Shown here in pieces: positions 24,827 to 33,873 of a DNA stretch of 64,000 nt (within the stretch, counting starts at the first letter, position 1; each line of letters starts with the position of its first letter). The DNA is from Desulfobacteraceae bacterium. GTDB taxonomy: Bacteria > Desulfobacterota > Desulfobacteria > Desulfobacterales > Desulfosalsimonadaceae. A model generated the notes under the pieces. That model had not been told where the DNA came from. It saw only the letters and a program-made list of their open reading frames with translations, and searched no databases. The stretch covers positions 62,001 to 126,000 of the forward strand of contig JAABSH010000002.1 of the NCBI GenBank assembly GCA_011390465.1, given 5' to 3'. Position numbers and translations under genes: made by a program.

Positions 24827-25338
24827 TGATTTTTCCTGGGTTGACGGATTGTCCATCATTGATCCTTTGAAGTAAGACGCTCTTTAATTTTCTGGCTTGA
24901 TCATCGTTTCGGCCAATGTAGGGGAGGGGTTTACCTCCCCTCGTTTCAGGATAAGCCTGGAACCCTGGGGGCGTATTGGCTCAAATGGTGTTCCTTGCTG
25001 TTTTTCTTTGCCGCAGATGCACGCAGACAAACGCAGATAAATTCCGCTTAGGGGGCCGGACCCGTCATTGCCGGCAAGGGAGCACAGGGCCCGCGACCCG
25101 GAATCCAGAAAATAAGACAATTTGCACCAAACGGATAACCCTAAAATTTTTTAAGCCCAGCTATTAAATTATTTTATAGTTTGAGCCTGATTTGCTGCAA
25201 ACGATTTCATATTTTTCCTGCCAACGTTTTATTCAAACTTGCCACAAACCGGGTTCTCTGTTAAAATCACTATTAAATCAAAATGCTTACCTGGCTTTTC
25301 AAGCCGATATGGATATATTTCAGTTGTTCGTTTTTTTT
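24827..25338. other. Gene-free repeat span before pilin operon 2
   Basis: No convincing gene is present. It holds a GTAGGGGAGGGGTTTACC palindrome at 24918-24943, a CCGCAGATGCACGCAG repeat at 25011-25040, and a fourth, short copy of the GTCATT...CCGGAATCCAG hairpin at 25056-25112. The last 200 bases are AT-rich and lead into the operon promoter. Confidence 0.7.
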
Positions 25339-25339
25339 G

Positions 25340-25355
25340 TGGCATGAAAATTGTA
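25340..25355 (+). promoter_or_regulatory. Sigma-54-type promoter of pilin operon 2
   Basis: TGGCATGAAAATTGTA gives GG at 25341-25342 and GT at 25353-25354 with ten bases between. It fits the -24/-12 pattern except for GT in place of GC. It lies 38 bases before the first gene. No GTCC-N7-GGAC site like those of operon 1 is seen upstream. Confidence 0.55.
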
Positions 25356-25392
25356 AGGTTATGTATCAGACATCAAACAGGAGGTCCTCTGA

Positions 25393-25854
25393 ATGAAAAA
25401 TAATTCTGGTTTTACTTTGATGGAGTTGATGATCGTAATTGCCATTATTGGCATTATTTCGGCCGTCGCTGTCCCAAACATGATTGCCTGGCGCAGCAAT
25501 CACCAGCTAAACGGATCGGCGCGCGAGGTTTTGTCCGTCATTAATCAGGCCAGGCTTGCCGCCATCAAAAATAATTCAGCGGTTACGTTAACATTCAATA
25601 AAGATAATGTTTCAACCGATTCCACCAATCGGGTAACTGGCGTGAATAAAGTCATTTCTACCCCGATACGGCCAAATGTCAAAATTGATTCCACTAATTT
25701 TGAATCGGATTCCTTTCGTTTTAACAGTCGTGGATTGCCTGTTAAGAGTGATAACAGTTTTGCTGCGGGTCGTGTGAAACTCACCAACAGGAAAGGAGAT
25801 TCATTAGAAGTCATTCTCGCCAGCACGGGTGTTACCCGTATTGATAAGCCGTAA
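25393..25854 (+). CDS. GspH/FimT-family minor pilin (operon 2)
   Basis: This 153-residue prepilin is cleaved after G6, giving FTLMELMIVIAIIGIISAVAVP with glutamate at +5. The following NMIAWRSNHQLNGSAREVLSVINQARLAAI is typical for FimT/GspH minor pseudopilins. It should take part in the pilus-initiating tip complex. AGGAGG lies seven bases before the ATG. Operon 1 has no fimT counterpart, so this gene would complete the usual fimT-pilW-pilV-pilX-pilY1 set only here. Confidence 0.92.
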   Translation: MKNNSGFTLMELMIVIAIIGIISAVAVPNMIAWRSNHQLNGSAREVLSVINQARLAAIKNNSAVTLTFNKDNVSTDSTNRVTGVNKVISTPIRPNVKIDSTNFESDSFRFNSRGLPVKSDNSFAAGRVKLTNRKGDSLEVILASTGVTRIDKP

Positions 25855-25875
25855 ATAGATGCATGGAGAAAGACG

Positions 25876-26562
25876 ATGAACTCAAAATTTAGCAATCGAT
25901 CTGCCGGTGTGACGCTAATTGAACTCATGATTGCCATGGCCATCACTGCCGTGATTAGTGTTGCCCTGTATTCAGTGTTTCAATCCCAGGTCCGGGGCCA
26001 GGTCTCCCAGGATGTATCCTTGCAAATGACCCAGAGTCTACGCGCCGCCATGGAAATCATTTCAGCGGATATTCGTATGGCGGGTTGTGATCCGACTCAG
26101 GATGCAGACGCGGAGATAATGTCAGCGGATGCGGGTGATTTGACACTTTCCATGGACATTCGAGGGGATAATGTTGGCGACCCGCCGGATGGTGACACAA
26201 CCGACGCAGGAGAGGTTGTACGCTACGCCATTAATACCAGCGGTAATCTGGGCCGATCGGTGAGTGGGGGAAATCTTGAGCCCCTTCATTCCATCGATAT
26301 GGAATGCGATGTTCTGGATTTTGTCTATTTTGACACTGAAGGCGCTGTGATTGCCACGCCTGTGGCAGATACGGACGATATTTCCGCCATCCAGGTGAGT
26401 ATCGTTGTTCGGTCCGCAGATGCTGACAATCCGGGGTTTTTGAGATCCTATACCGACACTACGTCTTATGTAAACCTACAGGGGGATGAAATTCTGGCTC
26501 CGCCGAATGATACATTCCGAAGATTCCAGCTCAGCGCTACCATTGACTGCAGAAATTTATAA
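25876..26562 (+). CDS. Minor pilin PilW-like (operon 2)
   Basis: This 228-residue prepilin is cleaved after G11, leaving VTLIELMIAMAIT with glutamate at +5. It shares with the operon 1 protein the stretch VFQSQVRGQVSQDVSLQMTQ (compare ITQVRGQIAQEVAMEMQQ), ADIRMAGCDP and the C-terminal AP-N-D-FRR motif. It is thus a clear paralogue, about 20 residues shorter. GGAGAAAG precedes the ATG at 25876. Confidence 0.91.
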   Translation: MNSKFSNRSAGVTLIELMIAMAITAVISVALYSVFQSQVRGQVSQDVSLQMTQSLRAAMEIISADIRMAGCDPTQDADAEIMSADAGDLTLSMDIRGDNVGDPPDGDTTDAGEVVRYAINTSGNLGRSVSGGNLEPLHSIDMECDVLDFVYFDTEGAVIATPVADTDDISAIQVSIVVRSADADNPGFLRSYTDTTSYVNLQGDEILAPPNDTFRRFQLSATIDCRNL

Positions 26563-26613
26563 AAATTGCAAAACCGCAATGGCCGGTTTGTTTTTTTAAG
26601 AGGAGGATATGCG

Positions 26614-27132
26614 GTGAACACAAAGAAAATGCCCTTTACTGTTATAAGAAATAATAATAGCGGCTTTACGCTGGTTGAAATTATGATTGCCATCGGCATT
26701 TTCGCCATCGGCTTTCTGGCGGTGGGAATGATGCAGGTGAATGCCTTAAATACCACCAATTCTGCCCGCCACACCACCGAAGCGATGGCAATGGCGGAGG
26801 ATTGGGTTGAACAGCTCAGGGTTTTGCCTTTTTATGATGATGAAGCGGATTTAGATCTTAACGGAGCAGTCGAAGATTTTGACATGCATCCGGATTTGAG
26901 CATTGGGGATCATCCCCCCACGGGTGCCACAGCGGACGCCACACCCTATACGGTAAGGTGGACGGTGTCAAATGGTTCCTTAGAACAGTTTGATCAAGGC
27001 ACTTTAGATAATACCCAGCCAACGCCACGATGTGTTAATATTCGGGTCTGGGTGACCCCGGACAACAATGCCAATGATATTCAGGCGGAAATTTTTTTCA
27101 GCAAATATTGGTCCATGGACAGGCGATTGTAA
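26614..27132 (+). CDS. Minor pilin PilV-like (operon 2)
   Basis: This 172-residue prepilin starts at GTG 26614, preceded by AGGAGGA; an in-frame TTG at 26566 has no binding site. Cleavage after G17 gives FTLVEIMIAIGIFAIGFLAVG with glutamate at +5, at the same residue numbers as the operon 1 paralogue. AMAEDWVEQLRVLPFYDDE follows the helix. The C-terminus is unlike operon 1 and may reflect a different partner or surface. Confidence 0.89.
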   Translation: MNTKKMPFTVIRNNNSGFTLVEIMIAIGIFAIGFLAVGMMQVNALNTTNSARHTTEAMAMAEDWVEQLRVLPFYDDEADLDLNGAVEDFDMHPDLSIGDHPPTGATADATPYTVRWTVSNGSLEQFDQGTLDNTQPTPRCVNIRVWVTPDNNANDIQAEIFFSKYWSMDRRL

Positions 27133-27189
27133 CCTTTTTTCCAGGATAAAATATTTTATACCAAAAAAGGCTTTAAGGAGAAGCTGAAA

Positions 27190-27855
27190 ATGCAATATAA
27201 GTTATCAAAACAGCATTTTGAACAGATGCAGAAAAGATCATTCCATCACCATGGCCAAAACGGTTCGATCATGGTGATCGTGCTGATGCTTTTGGTGATT
27301 ATGTCCCTTATCGGCATTGCATCCATAAACACTTCAGTTACTGAAAATTTTATTGTTCGGAATGCGGCCATTCGCAAGCAAAATGTGTTGATGGCAGACT
27401 CAGTGGCGGGAGAGGTGCTTCAGCAGATTCTGGATGCGGGTATCGTGGATGCTGATGTCGATGATCCGCCACTTCTGACGGAAGCCCAGATCAATCCCCA
27501 GGGAGCGCCATTACCCTGGGTACATGGCCATGATACCCTGCTGACGGATGCCGGTTTTACCTATGCGGACTGGTACAGCCAGACTTTAGGCCCGTTGCTG
27601 GATGCTGGTAATTCTGATACGCCGTGGGCCATTACCAAAGATGACGGCACCGGCATATCAGAGATTCTGAAGCAACGGGGGGAACTTGCCACCTCTCCGC
27701 CACGTTATGCATTGATCGGATGGGTTCCGGTAACCGGCGGATCATTAAAAATGACCACCGCCATCCGGGGGGCCGGACGGGTGCTGGTGGAATATATGTC
27801 TGATGATTTCGGTGTCGTTCGTTTGACCGTGGGGGTCGAAAGATGGTTTTTATAA
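27190..27855 (+). CDS. PilX-like pilus assembly protein (operon 2)
   Basis: This 221-residue protein has a 25-residue leader rich in histidine and lysine, then GSIMVIVLMLLVIMSLIGIAS, and the PilX-type NTSVTENFIVRNAAIRKQNV. The end, RYALIGWVPVTGG and EYMSDDFGVVRLTVGVE, matches the operon 1 PilX nearly residue for residue. AAGGAG lies nine bases before the ATG at 27190. Confidence 0.87.
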   Translation: MQYKLSKQHFEQMQKRSFHHHGQNGSIMVIVLMLLVIMSLIGIASINTSVTENFIVRNAAIRKQNVLMADSVAGEVLQQILDAGIVDADVDDPPLLTEAQINPQGAPLPWVHGHDTLLTDAGFTYADWYSQTLGPLLDAGNSDTPWAITKDDGTGISEILKQRGELATSPPRYALIGWVPVTGGSLKMTTAIRGAGRVLVEYMSDDFGVVRLTVGVERWFL

Positions 27856-27917
27856 TATGATCGTAATGGTTTTTGATTTTAACCCGGTAATTAACCAGCA
27901 ACTAAGGATGGTGAACC

Positions 27918-30900
27918 ATGAAAATAAAAATAACAATGCGCCGGCGGGCACCGTTTCGCTGGCTGGTATGGATTCTGTGTGTGCTGATGGCCACTGCGGG
28001 CATCGTGCCGGGGGCATTTTCAGGAGAAATTTGCGGACCGGTAGATCTGGCGGACGTGCCCCTGGAACTGATTGGCGGCATTAATGTGCCTGGGCTGTTA
28101 ATGATTTCCCTGGACAACTCGTACTCCATGGGAAGCGAAATTATGACCGAAGAACCAGGGGACGACCCGGATACGGCGAGATTATTTAATTATGGTGGGA
28201 AAAGATATGGTTATATGTTTTCTGGAAGTCCATTACCCCAGAGTCCGGGGATGGAAGTTCTCGAGGCCGATCCAGTTCACAAAAACGCCTGGAAATCCCA
28301 ATGGCACAAATACAACAAGATGTATTACAATCCGTTTGTGGGGCAGGACAACGGCTATGCTCCCTGGCCTACCAAGCTGGATGTCAATGTCGACAACCCC
28401 CGCTGGGATCCTCAAGATAGTTATGATTCTACTTCTACTTATTCTCTGACCGGAGACTGGCTTACCGGGTATGTTGCCATAGATTCGGATCCGCCAGCCG
28501 GGGGGGCAGCAACCATTTTCATGGATGATCAGGATGCCGGTTTCATCAAAGGAGGTTCCGCTGCGTGGACGGAGTCCTCGACGGGCCATGACGGCCACAG
28601 CTGGTATTCAACCGGCGGCAATGGTCACACGTTCACGGCCGAGTGGGAAAAAAAAATAGAGGATACCACTCAGGCGTATAATATTTTTGTGTATCGCTAT
28701 TACGCTCAAGATCCCGCCACTTATACTGTATATGATGATGCCTCAAGTATGGGGAGTTTTACTGCGCCGAAAGATACTGGAGATCAATGGGTTGAAATTG
28801 CGACAGATAAGAAATTTTCAAGCGGTAATGCGATAATAAAACTCTCGGGAACCGGCAAAAACAAGGCTTGGAACAGCGCTGATGCAATAAAATTGGTGCC
28901 TGCTGGCAGTGGTGCCGCTGGTACTTTGTACTGGGATACGTCATCATCCAAAACCATCAAAAACCGGCATTTCTATGTCCGGAGCGATAATGGTGAAACA
29001 TATCTGGTTAATTTGATCAGTAAGGACAATGCGGAATTTTATCTTTTGGATGAGATAGATTGGTTGAATGGTGTAGCAGTAAATGATCGACTGGATTGGT
29101 ATGAGCAAGATTCAAAAGGTGGTTATCCTGAATTGGTCTCAAGAACGTATGCACAACTTCCTTCAGATCTAAAAACCGCCAATGGCGGCCCATTGCCCCT
29201 GCCAGGGGCCGGAGCCTATGAAACCCATCTTCAGAATTTCGCCAATTGGTTCACTTACTACCGATATCGGCGGGCGTCGGCCCAGAATGCAGTGGGCGTC
29301 ATGGTGACGGAAATGAAGAACATGCTGGTGGGCCTGACCCTCAGTCCGCCTACGGAAAAATATGGTGTAAGATGGATCAATCCCAGTTCTAATTGGGAAG
29401 CAGCTGAAGATCAAACAGCCGAGTTTTTGTCAATTTTATACGATCTTCACAAATATGGCTCCTCAACAGGTTTTTCATCGGATATTGCGATCCTGGGAAA
29501 TTATTTTGAAAATCAAGGAGGCACGATAAGCTCGGACAGTGGTATTATAACAGGAACCGGATACGCTGACGATAACACCTATCCCTATTTCACCCAGGTT
29601 AATGGCGGCAATTGTCAGCAGGCATTTGCCCTGCTAATTACGGACGGTGCATCTCCCAGTACAGATAATATAGTTAATGCTGATGGAGATAATAATTCTG
29701 ATTATGACGGCGGTGTTTTCGGAGATGATTTTGTCAAAACTGCGGCGGATGCGGCCATGCTCTATTATGAAAGGGACATCAAAGGGGAGGGCAATAAAGG
29801 GACTCTCACTGATGATGTGCCTACCAATTACATTGATTTTGCTCCACATCAGCATATGGTGACCTATGGGCTCAGTTTCGGAGCGGACGGCCCCCTGCGG
29901 GAAGCTTATCCGGATTTTGACGCTCTGTGCGCGGATAGCGACGATGGAAATAAATGTATTTGTGATGACGGATGCCCCACATGGACAGATCCGGTACCTC
30001 CGAAGGGCACTGGGGATCCGCTGGACGACCTGTGGCATGCCACGGTGAACGGCCGGGGACTTTTCCTGTACGCGGATAATCCCCAGGAACTGGTTTCCAA
30101 ATTGCGTGAAATCAGTGCGGATATTGAAAGGCGCAAGGGCTCTGCCGCTGCTGTTACCACCAACTCTGTCCAACGTCAGATCGGGACGTCTCTTTATCAG
30201 GGGCTTTATCATTCTGAAACCTGGTGGGGTGACCTGTTGGCCTGGGAAGTGGATTCGATTTCAGGGGCATTGATCAGGAGCACCTGGAGCGCCCAAGAAG
30301 AGCTTGCGGAAATTTCCTACAAAGACCGAAAGATTTTTACGTACAATGGCATTTCTGCGGTGAATTTTCTCGATGCTGATCCCGATGATTTTGGATTAAC
30401 AGCATCAGAAGCAGCTTATATTGCAGGCGATCAAACCAATGAAGGGCCGAAAGCCCCGGATTTTCGAGAACGGTTATATGTCTTGGGCGACATTGTGCAC
30501 TCTGAGCCTTTTTATTTTGATCATGTGATTTATGTGGGAGCCAATGACGGCATGATGCATGCTTTTGATGCGGACAATGGAAAGGAGCTTTTCGCCTATA
30601 TTCCATCCATGGTTCACGGGAACCTGAAACAACTCACTGAACATGCATTCATTGACGATCATCGTTATTATGTGAATGCATCGCCCTATGCTGAGGAAGT
30701 AAAAGGGGTGCGTTACCTTGCCGGAGGGCTGGGAAAAGGCGGTAAGGGTGTATATTGTCTGACCGTTGATAAGGCCAAAAATGATGGGATAACAGCCAAT
30801 GACATTTTAAACTGGGAACTGGATGCATCTTTGGATGACAATATGGGGTATGTTTACGGACGGGCTTACGTGGCCAACACCAATGCGGATAAAGCCGTCG

Positions 30901-31916
30901 TGATTTTCGGCAACGGATATGCCAGTGTCAATAAGAAATCAGGCCTTTACGTTGTTGAAGCCTCCACCGGCAATGCCTTGAAAGTTTTTGACACCGGCGT
31001 CACCGGCATCGGCGGCTGCAATGGCATGTCATCTCCTGCCCTTATTGACGTTAATTTTGATTCCAAGGTGGATTATGTCTATGCCGGTGACCTGGATGGC
31101 AATTTATGGAAGTTTGATCTTACCGACAAAGACCCGAACAACTGGGCCATGGCCTATGGCGGCAGCCCCATGTTTACCGCCAGGGATTCAGATGGCAACC
31201 CCCAGGCCATTACTTCGGAACCGGATGTGATGGAGCATTGCATCAAAGGCCGTGACGGCTATGTGGTGGTTGTTGGCACCGGTCGGTACCTGAATGCCGA
31301 TGATCTTGTCAGCAGAATGTCGCGCAATGCCATGTATGGGCTCTATGACTGGGAACCGGATTGGCCCGAGGACCAGGTCGCGCCGCCTTTAGGGACGTTT
31401 GACGGTGCCGGCAATCTTACGGTGGACCAGACCCTGCTTAAGCAGTCCTATGTCTCAACCAGCGGTGATTTTGATTTGACCACGGATTTTGCCATTGATT
31501 ACTATAATCCGGAAACCGATACGGGCGAGCACGCGGGATGGTATTTCCCCTTTCCGGACATCACTGAAATCATGGTGCGGGATCCGCTCTTGCGTAACAA
31601 TGTGGTGTATTTTGTGACCAATACCCAGGCCGGCGGTATTTGTTCCTCCGAAGGCGCATCCTATGTAAATGCCCTGAATGCCTGCTCCGGCGGTCAGCCT
31701 GATAAACAGGAGTTTGATACGGATGGTGATGGCGATATCGATAAAGATGATGTGATCAAGGATCAGAATCCCAGCCGGCAGTATTTTGATACCACACTGT
31801 TCGATCCAGTGCTGCTGGAAGATATTTTATACATCAATGATACGGAAGGTAATGTGGAGGAGCAGGAAATTTCAGGCTATCCCCCCGGCACCAGTTTCTG
31901 GATGATGAATGAATAA
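27918..31916 (+). CDS. pilY1: PilY1-type pilus tip adhesin with golvesin-like insert (operon 2)
   Basis: This 1332-residue protein is a paralogue of the one at 18649. It has a signal peptide (residues 1-35), the VWA-type metal motif DNSYS near 65-69, a golvesin-like insert at about 197-324 (MDDQDAGFI, then AEWEKKIEDTTQAYNIFVY and closing NSADAIKLVP), and the PilC-type propeller in the last 500 residues, including VYVGANDGMMHAFDADNG and DLDGNLWKFDLT. Near 1266 it has DTDGDGDIDKDD, a good EF-hand-like calcium loop, which is degenerate in the operon 1 protein. The insert sequences differ much more than the propellers, which suggests different ligands. Confidence 0.93.
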   Translation: MKIKITMRRRAPFRWLVWILCVLMATAGIVPGAFSGEICGPVDLADVPLELIGGINVPGLLMISLDNSYSMGSEIMTEEPGDDPDTARLFNYGGKRYGYMFSGSPLPQSPGMEVLEADPVHKNAWKSQWHKYNKMYYNPFVGQDNGYAPWPTKLDVNVDNPRWDPQDSYDSTSTYSLTGDWLTGYVAIDSDPPAGGAATIFMDDQDAGFIKGGSAAWTESSTGHDGHSWYSTGGNGHTFTAEWEKKIEDTTQAYNIFVYRYYAQDPATYTVYDDASSMGSFTAPKDTGDQWVEIATDKKFSSGNAIIKLSGTGKNKAWNSADAIKLVPAGSGAAGTLYWDTSSSKTIKNRHFYVRSDNGETYLVNLISKDNAEFYLLDEIDWLNGVAVNDRLDWYEQDSKGGYPELVSRTYAQLPSDLKTANGGPLPLPGAGAYETHLQNFANWFTYYRYRRASAQNAVGVMVTEMKNMLVGLTLSPPTEKYGVRWINPSSNWEAAEDQTAEFLSILYDLHKYGSSTGFSSDIAILGNYFENQGGTISSDSGIITGTGYADDNTYPYFTQVNGGNCQQAFALLITDGASPSTDNIVNADGDNNSDYDGGVFGDDFVKTAADAAMLYYERDIKGEGNKGTLTDDVPTNYIDFAPHQHMVTYGLSFGADGPLREAYPDFDALCADSDDGNKCICDDGCPTWTDPVPPKGTGDPLDDLWHATVNGRGLFLYADNPQELVSKLREISADIERRKGSAAAVTTNSVQRQIGTSLYQGLYHSETWWGDLLAWEVDSISGALIRSTWSAQEELAEISYKDRKIFTYNGISAVNFLDADPDDFGLTASEAAYIAGDQTNEGPKAPDFRERLYVLGDIVHSEPFYFDHVIYVGANDGMMHAFDADNGKELFAYIPSMVHGNLKQLTEHAFIDDHRYYVNASPYAEEVKGVRYLAGGLGKGGKGVYCLTVDKAKNDGITANDILNWELDASLDDNMGYVYGRAYVANTNADKAVVIFGNGYASVNKKSGLYVVEASTGNALKVFDTGVTGIGGCNGMSSPALIDVNFDSKVDYVYAGDLDGNLWKFDLTDKDPNNWAMAYGGSPMFTARDSDGNPQAITSEPDVMEHCIKGRDGYVVVVGTGRYLNADDLVSRMSRNAMYGLYDWEPDWPEDQVAPPLGTFDGAGNLTVDQTLLKQSYVSTSGDFDLTTDFAIDYYNPETDTGEHAGWYFPFPDITEIMVRDPLLRNNVVYFVTNTQAGGICSSEGASYVNALNACSGGQPDKQEFDTDGDGDIDKDDVIKDQNPSRQYFDTTLFDPVLLEDILYINDTEGNVEEQEISGYPPGTSFWMMNE

Positions 31917-31963
31917 TACCTGAAAGCACAAACCAAGGTTGTAACGAAAAGGAGAATAACATT

Positions 31964-32482
31964 ATGGGTGGTAAATGGAAAAAGATTGTGAAGATTATTG
32001 GTTTGGGGCTGCTTATCGGCATCATTCCTTCGGTGGGGCTTGGAGAATACTATCAGTATAAGGATTCGGAGGGTGTCGTGCGTTTTACGGACGATACCTC
32101 TATTATCCCGCCGGATCAGCGCGACGCGGTTCAGATGCACAAATCTATTTCCACTCCGCCCGGAGCTGATTTTGAAGCTGAAACCGAAAACAGCACTGAA
32201 GCTGTGGAGGGCGCTCCACAATCTGCGATGACTTCTGACGATCGGGCGGAATCCGAAGCTTTAAATGCCCGTCGTAAGGAGTTGCTTGAAATGTACAGGG
32301 AGATCCAGGCTGAAAAAAAAGCATTGGGCGGTGCACCGCCCAAAAGCGCCAAATCCGCGGTGAAAGCGGATTATGAACAAATGGCCCGGGCATTGAATCA
32401 GAAAGTTGAGGACTATAATAAAGCCAGCATGGAATTTGAGCAAAAGGTAAAAGCGTTTAACAGCCGTATCAGTGCAAAATAA
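31964..32482 (+). CDS. DUF4124 exported protein (operon 2)
   Basis: This 172-residue protein has a signal peptide (residues 1-26), the DUF4124 core GEYYQYKDSEGVVRFTDD and, after an acidic linker, a long charged helix at about 90-165 with coiled-coil periodicity. It is the paralogue of 18080-18601, with the same PP-x-SAKSA-KADYEQ-type break in the helix. It is the last gene of operon 2 and is followed by a strong terminator. Confidence 0.86.
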   Translation: MGGKWKKIVKIIGLGLLIGIIPSVGLGEYYQYKDSEGVVRFTDDTSIIPPDQRDAVQMHKSISTPPGADFEAETENSTEAVEGAPQSAMTSDDRAESEALNARRKELLEMYREIQAEKKALGGAPPKSAKSAVKADYEQMARALNQKVEDYNKASMEFEQKVKAFNSRISAK

Positions 32483-32530
32483 AATCAGTTTTTAATCAAT
32501 TTTTATCCATTTATAATTGGTATCAAAACG

Positions 32531-32567
32531 GGCACCTGAGGAAAATCTTCGGGTGCCTGTTTTTTTT
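32531..32567 (+). terminator. Rho-independent terminator of pilin operon 2
   Basis: GGCACCTGAGGA pairs with TCTTCGGGTGCC around a three-base loop, with two G-U pairs, followed by a run of eight T. It lies about 50 bases after the DUF4124 stop. Confidence 0.93.
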
Positions 32568-32640
32568 GACCCAGATTCAAGCGGATAGACACTATATAAA
32601 AACCCAAAATATCCGCGTCCATCCGCGTCCATCCGCGGCT

Positions 32641-32850
32641 AATATCGAAATCGGGATCGAAATCGGGATCGGGATCGAAACCGAAAACACCCATTCCATC
32701 CTCCCGCCAGACAGGAAACTCTGGATAGCTGCATCGGGCCTGCCCCGGAATGCTTTTATCCGGGGTCCGGCATGACGGAAGCTTTTTTTGACGCGGATTT
32801 CACGGATTACGCGGATTGAAAATCAAAAAATCTGTATTTATTCGCGGCCG
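32641..32850 (+). repeat. About 200-bp direct repeat, left copy
   Basis: It starts AATATCGAAATCGGGATC with hexamer-like GAAATC/GGGATC units, then CACCCATTCCATCC, CCCCGGAATGCTTTTATCCGGGG (a hairpin), and ends with CGCGGATTACGCGGATTG and TATTCGCGGCCG. The matching copy at 33650-33846 is in the same orientation. The two bracket the YafQ/DinJ pair. The gap 32568-32894 otherwise holds only CGCGTCCATCCGCG-type repeats. Confidence 0.9.
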
Positions 32851-32894
32851 CTGAAACTTCCTATGCCATATAAAGTGGATCACCGGAAACGATT

Positions 32895-33164
32895 TTATTC
32901 AAACAATTCCGCATGGGTTCCCAGTCTTGCAGGTCTGAGTTCAAAATCCGTGATGGTATAAATCAACCGCCAGTCCGGGTCGATATGACATTCCCGGAAC
33001 TCCCGCCATTCGCCTTTAAGTTTATGATCTCGATGCCGGGGCGGCAAAGGTTCGGGGATGGCCAGTTTTTCAAGAACCGTTTGCAGTTTTTGGATGTTCC
33101 GGCCTTGTCGCAAGGCTTTCAGTAAATCCTTTTTAAACCTGGCGGTTGGCCTGATCGTCAGCAT
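32895..33164 (-). CDS. YafQ-type mRNA interferase toxin
   Basis: This 89-residue protein belongs to the YafQ branch of RelE toxins: RPTARFKKDLLKALRQGR, DHKLKGEWREFRECHIDPDW and LIYTITD with the late LGTHAELF. The DHKL-x-G-x(2)-RECHI-x-PDW run is the YafQ hallmark, including the catalytic-type histidines. It cuts ribosome-bound mRNA in related systems. Its start lies inside the antitoxin gene, an overlap of 32 bases that couples the two. Confidence 0.92.
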   Translation of the reverse strand: MLTIRPTARFKKDLLKALRQGRNIQKLQTVLEKLAIPEPLPPRHRDHKLKGEWREFRECHIDPDWRLIYTITDFELRPARLGTHAELFE

Positions 33165-33420
33165 TTAACCCAAAGTCCTGAAACATTTCATTGACGCTGT
33201 TGTATTTTTCCCCTTTGCCGTTTCTGGCGTCATTCATGGCGCTGATGGTCTCTTTTTTCATGACGCGCAATTCAAAGGGGATGCCTTGATGTGAAATGAT
33301 CTGACGATAAAACAATTCATGGGCCGCTGAAACCGAGATCCCCAGTTCCTTTAAGATATTTTCCGCCTGTTCTTTTATTTCCGGCGTCAGCCGGACATGG
33401 GTGGTTGCTGTTTTTGCCAT
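33133..33420 (-). CDS. RelB/DinJ-family antitoxin
   Basis: This 95-residue protein starts MAKTATTHVRLTPEIKEQAE with the ribbon-helix-helix DNA-binding N-terminus, then ILKELGISVSAAHELFYRQI and an acidic tail, like DinJ. The start at 33420 is chosen because AAGGAG lies just before it; an in-frame ATG 51 bases upstream has none. It should neutralise the YafQ toxin encoded downstream and repress the operon. Confidence 0.9.
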   Translation of the reverse strand: MAKTATTHVRLTPEIKEQAENILKELGISVSAAHELFYRQIISHQGIPFELRVMKKETISAMNDARNGKGEKYNSVNEMFQDFGLNADDQANRQV

Positions 33421-33649
33421 ATTCCGATCTCCTTTGTGTGTCATGATGCAACACATTTTGAAGTTTGTCAAAAAAATTGTGAGATGAGAACAAAGCAGAT
33501 TTTTTGCCGCGGATGCACGCAGAAAGACGCGGATAACTGCATTGGATTTTGGTCAAATCGGAAAATGCGGGGGTTTTTTGACACGGATTTCGCGGATTCC
33601 ACGGATTAAAATTTCAAAAATCTGCGTGCATCCGCGTGCATCTGCGGCT

Positions 33650-33846
33650 AATATCGAAATCGGGATCGGGATCGAAATCGAAAACACCCATTCCATCCTC
33701 CGCCGGGCAGAAAACACTGGATAGCTGGATCGGGCCTGCCCCGGAATGCTTTTATCCGGGGTCCGGCTGGCGGAAGGTTTTTTTAGACGCGGATTTCGCG
33801 GATTACGCGGATTGAAAATCAAAAAATCCGTATTTATCCGCGGCCG
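33650..33846 (+). repeat. About 200-bp direct repeat, right copy
   Basis: It is the partner of 32641-32850 with the same order of motifs and small indels. Upstream, 33505-33645 holds CCGCGGATGCACGC and CGCGGATTCCACGG repeats. No gene is seen in 33421-33873. Confidence 0.9.
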
Positions 33847-33873
33847 TCTGTGTTCATCCGCGGCTGATTTGAT

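Noticed and set aside
24827-24875. Short frame reading VNDDFSWVDGLSIIDPLK after the DUF2281 gene
   Set aside because: Too short and without a binding site. It could be the remnant of a partner gene, but no family can be named.
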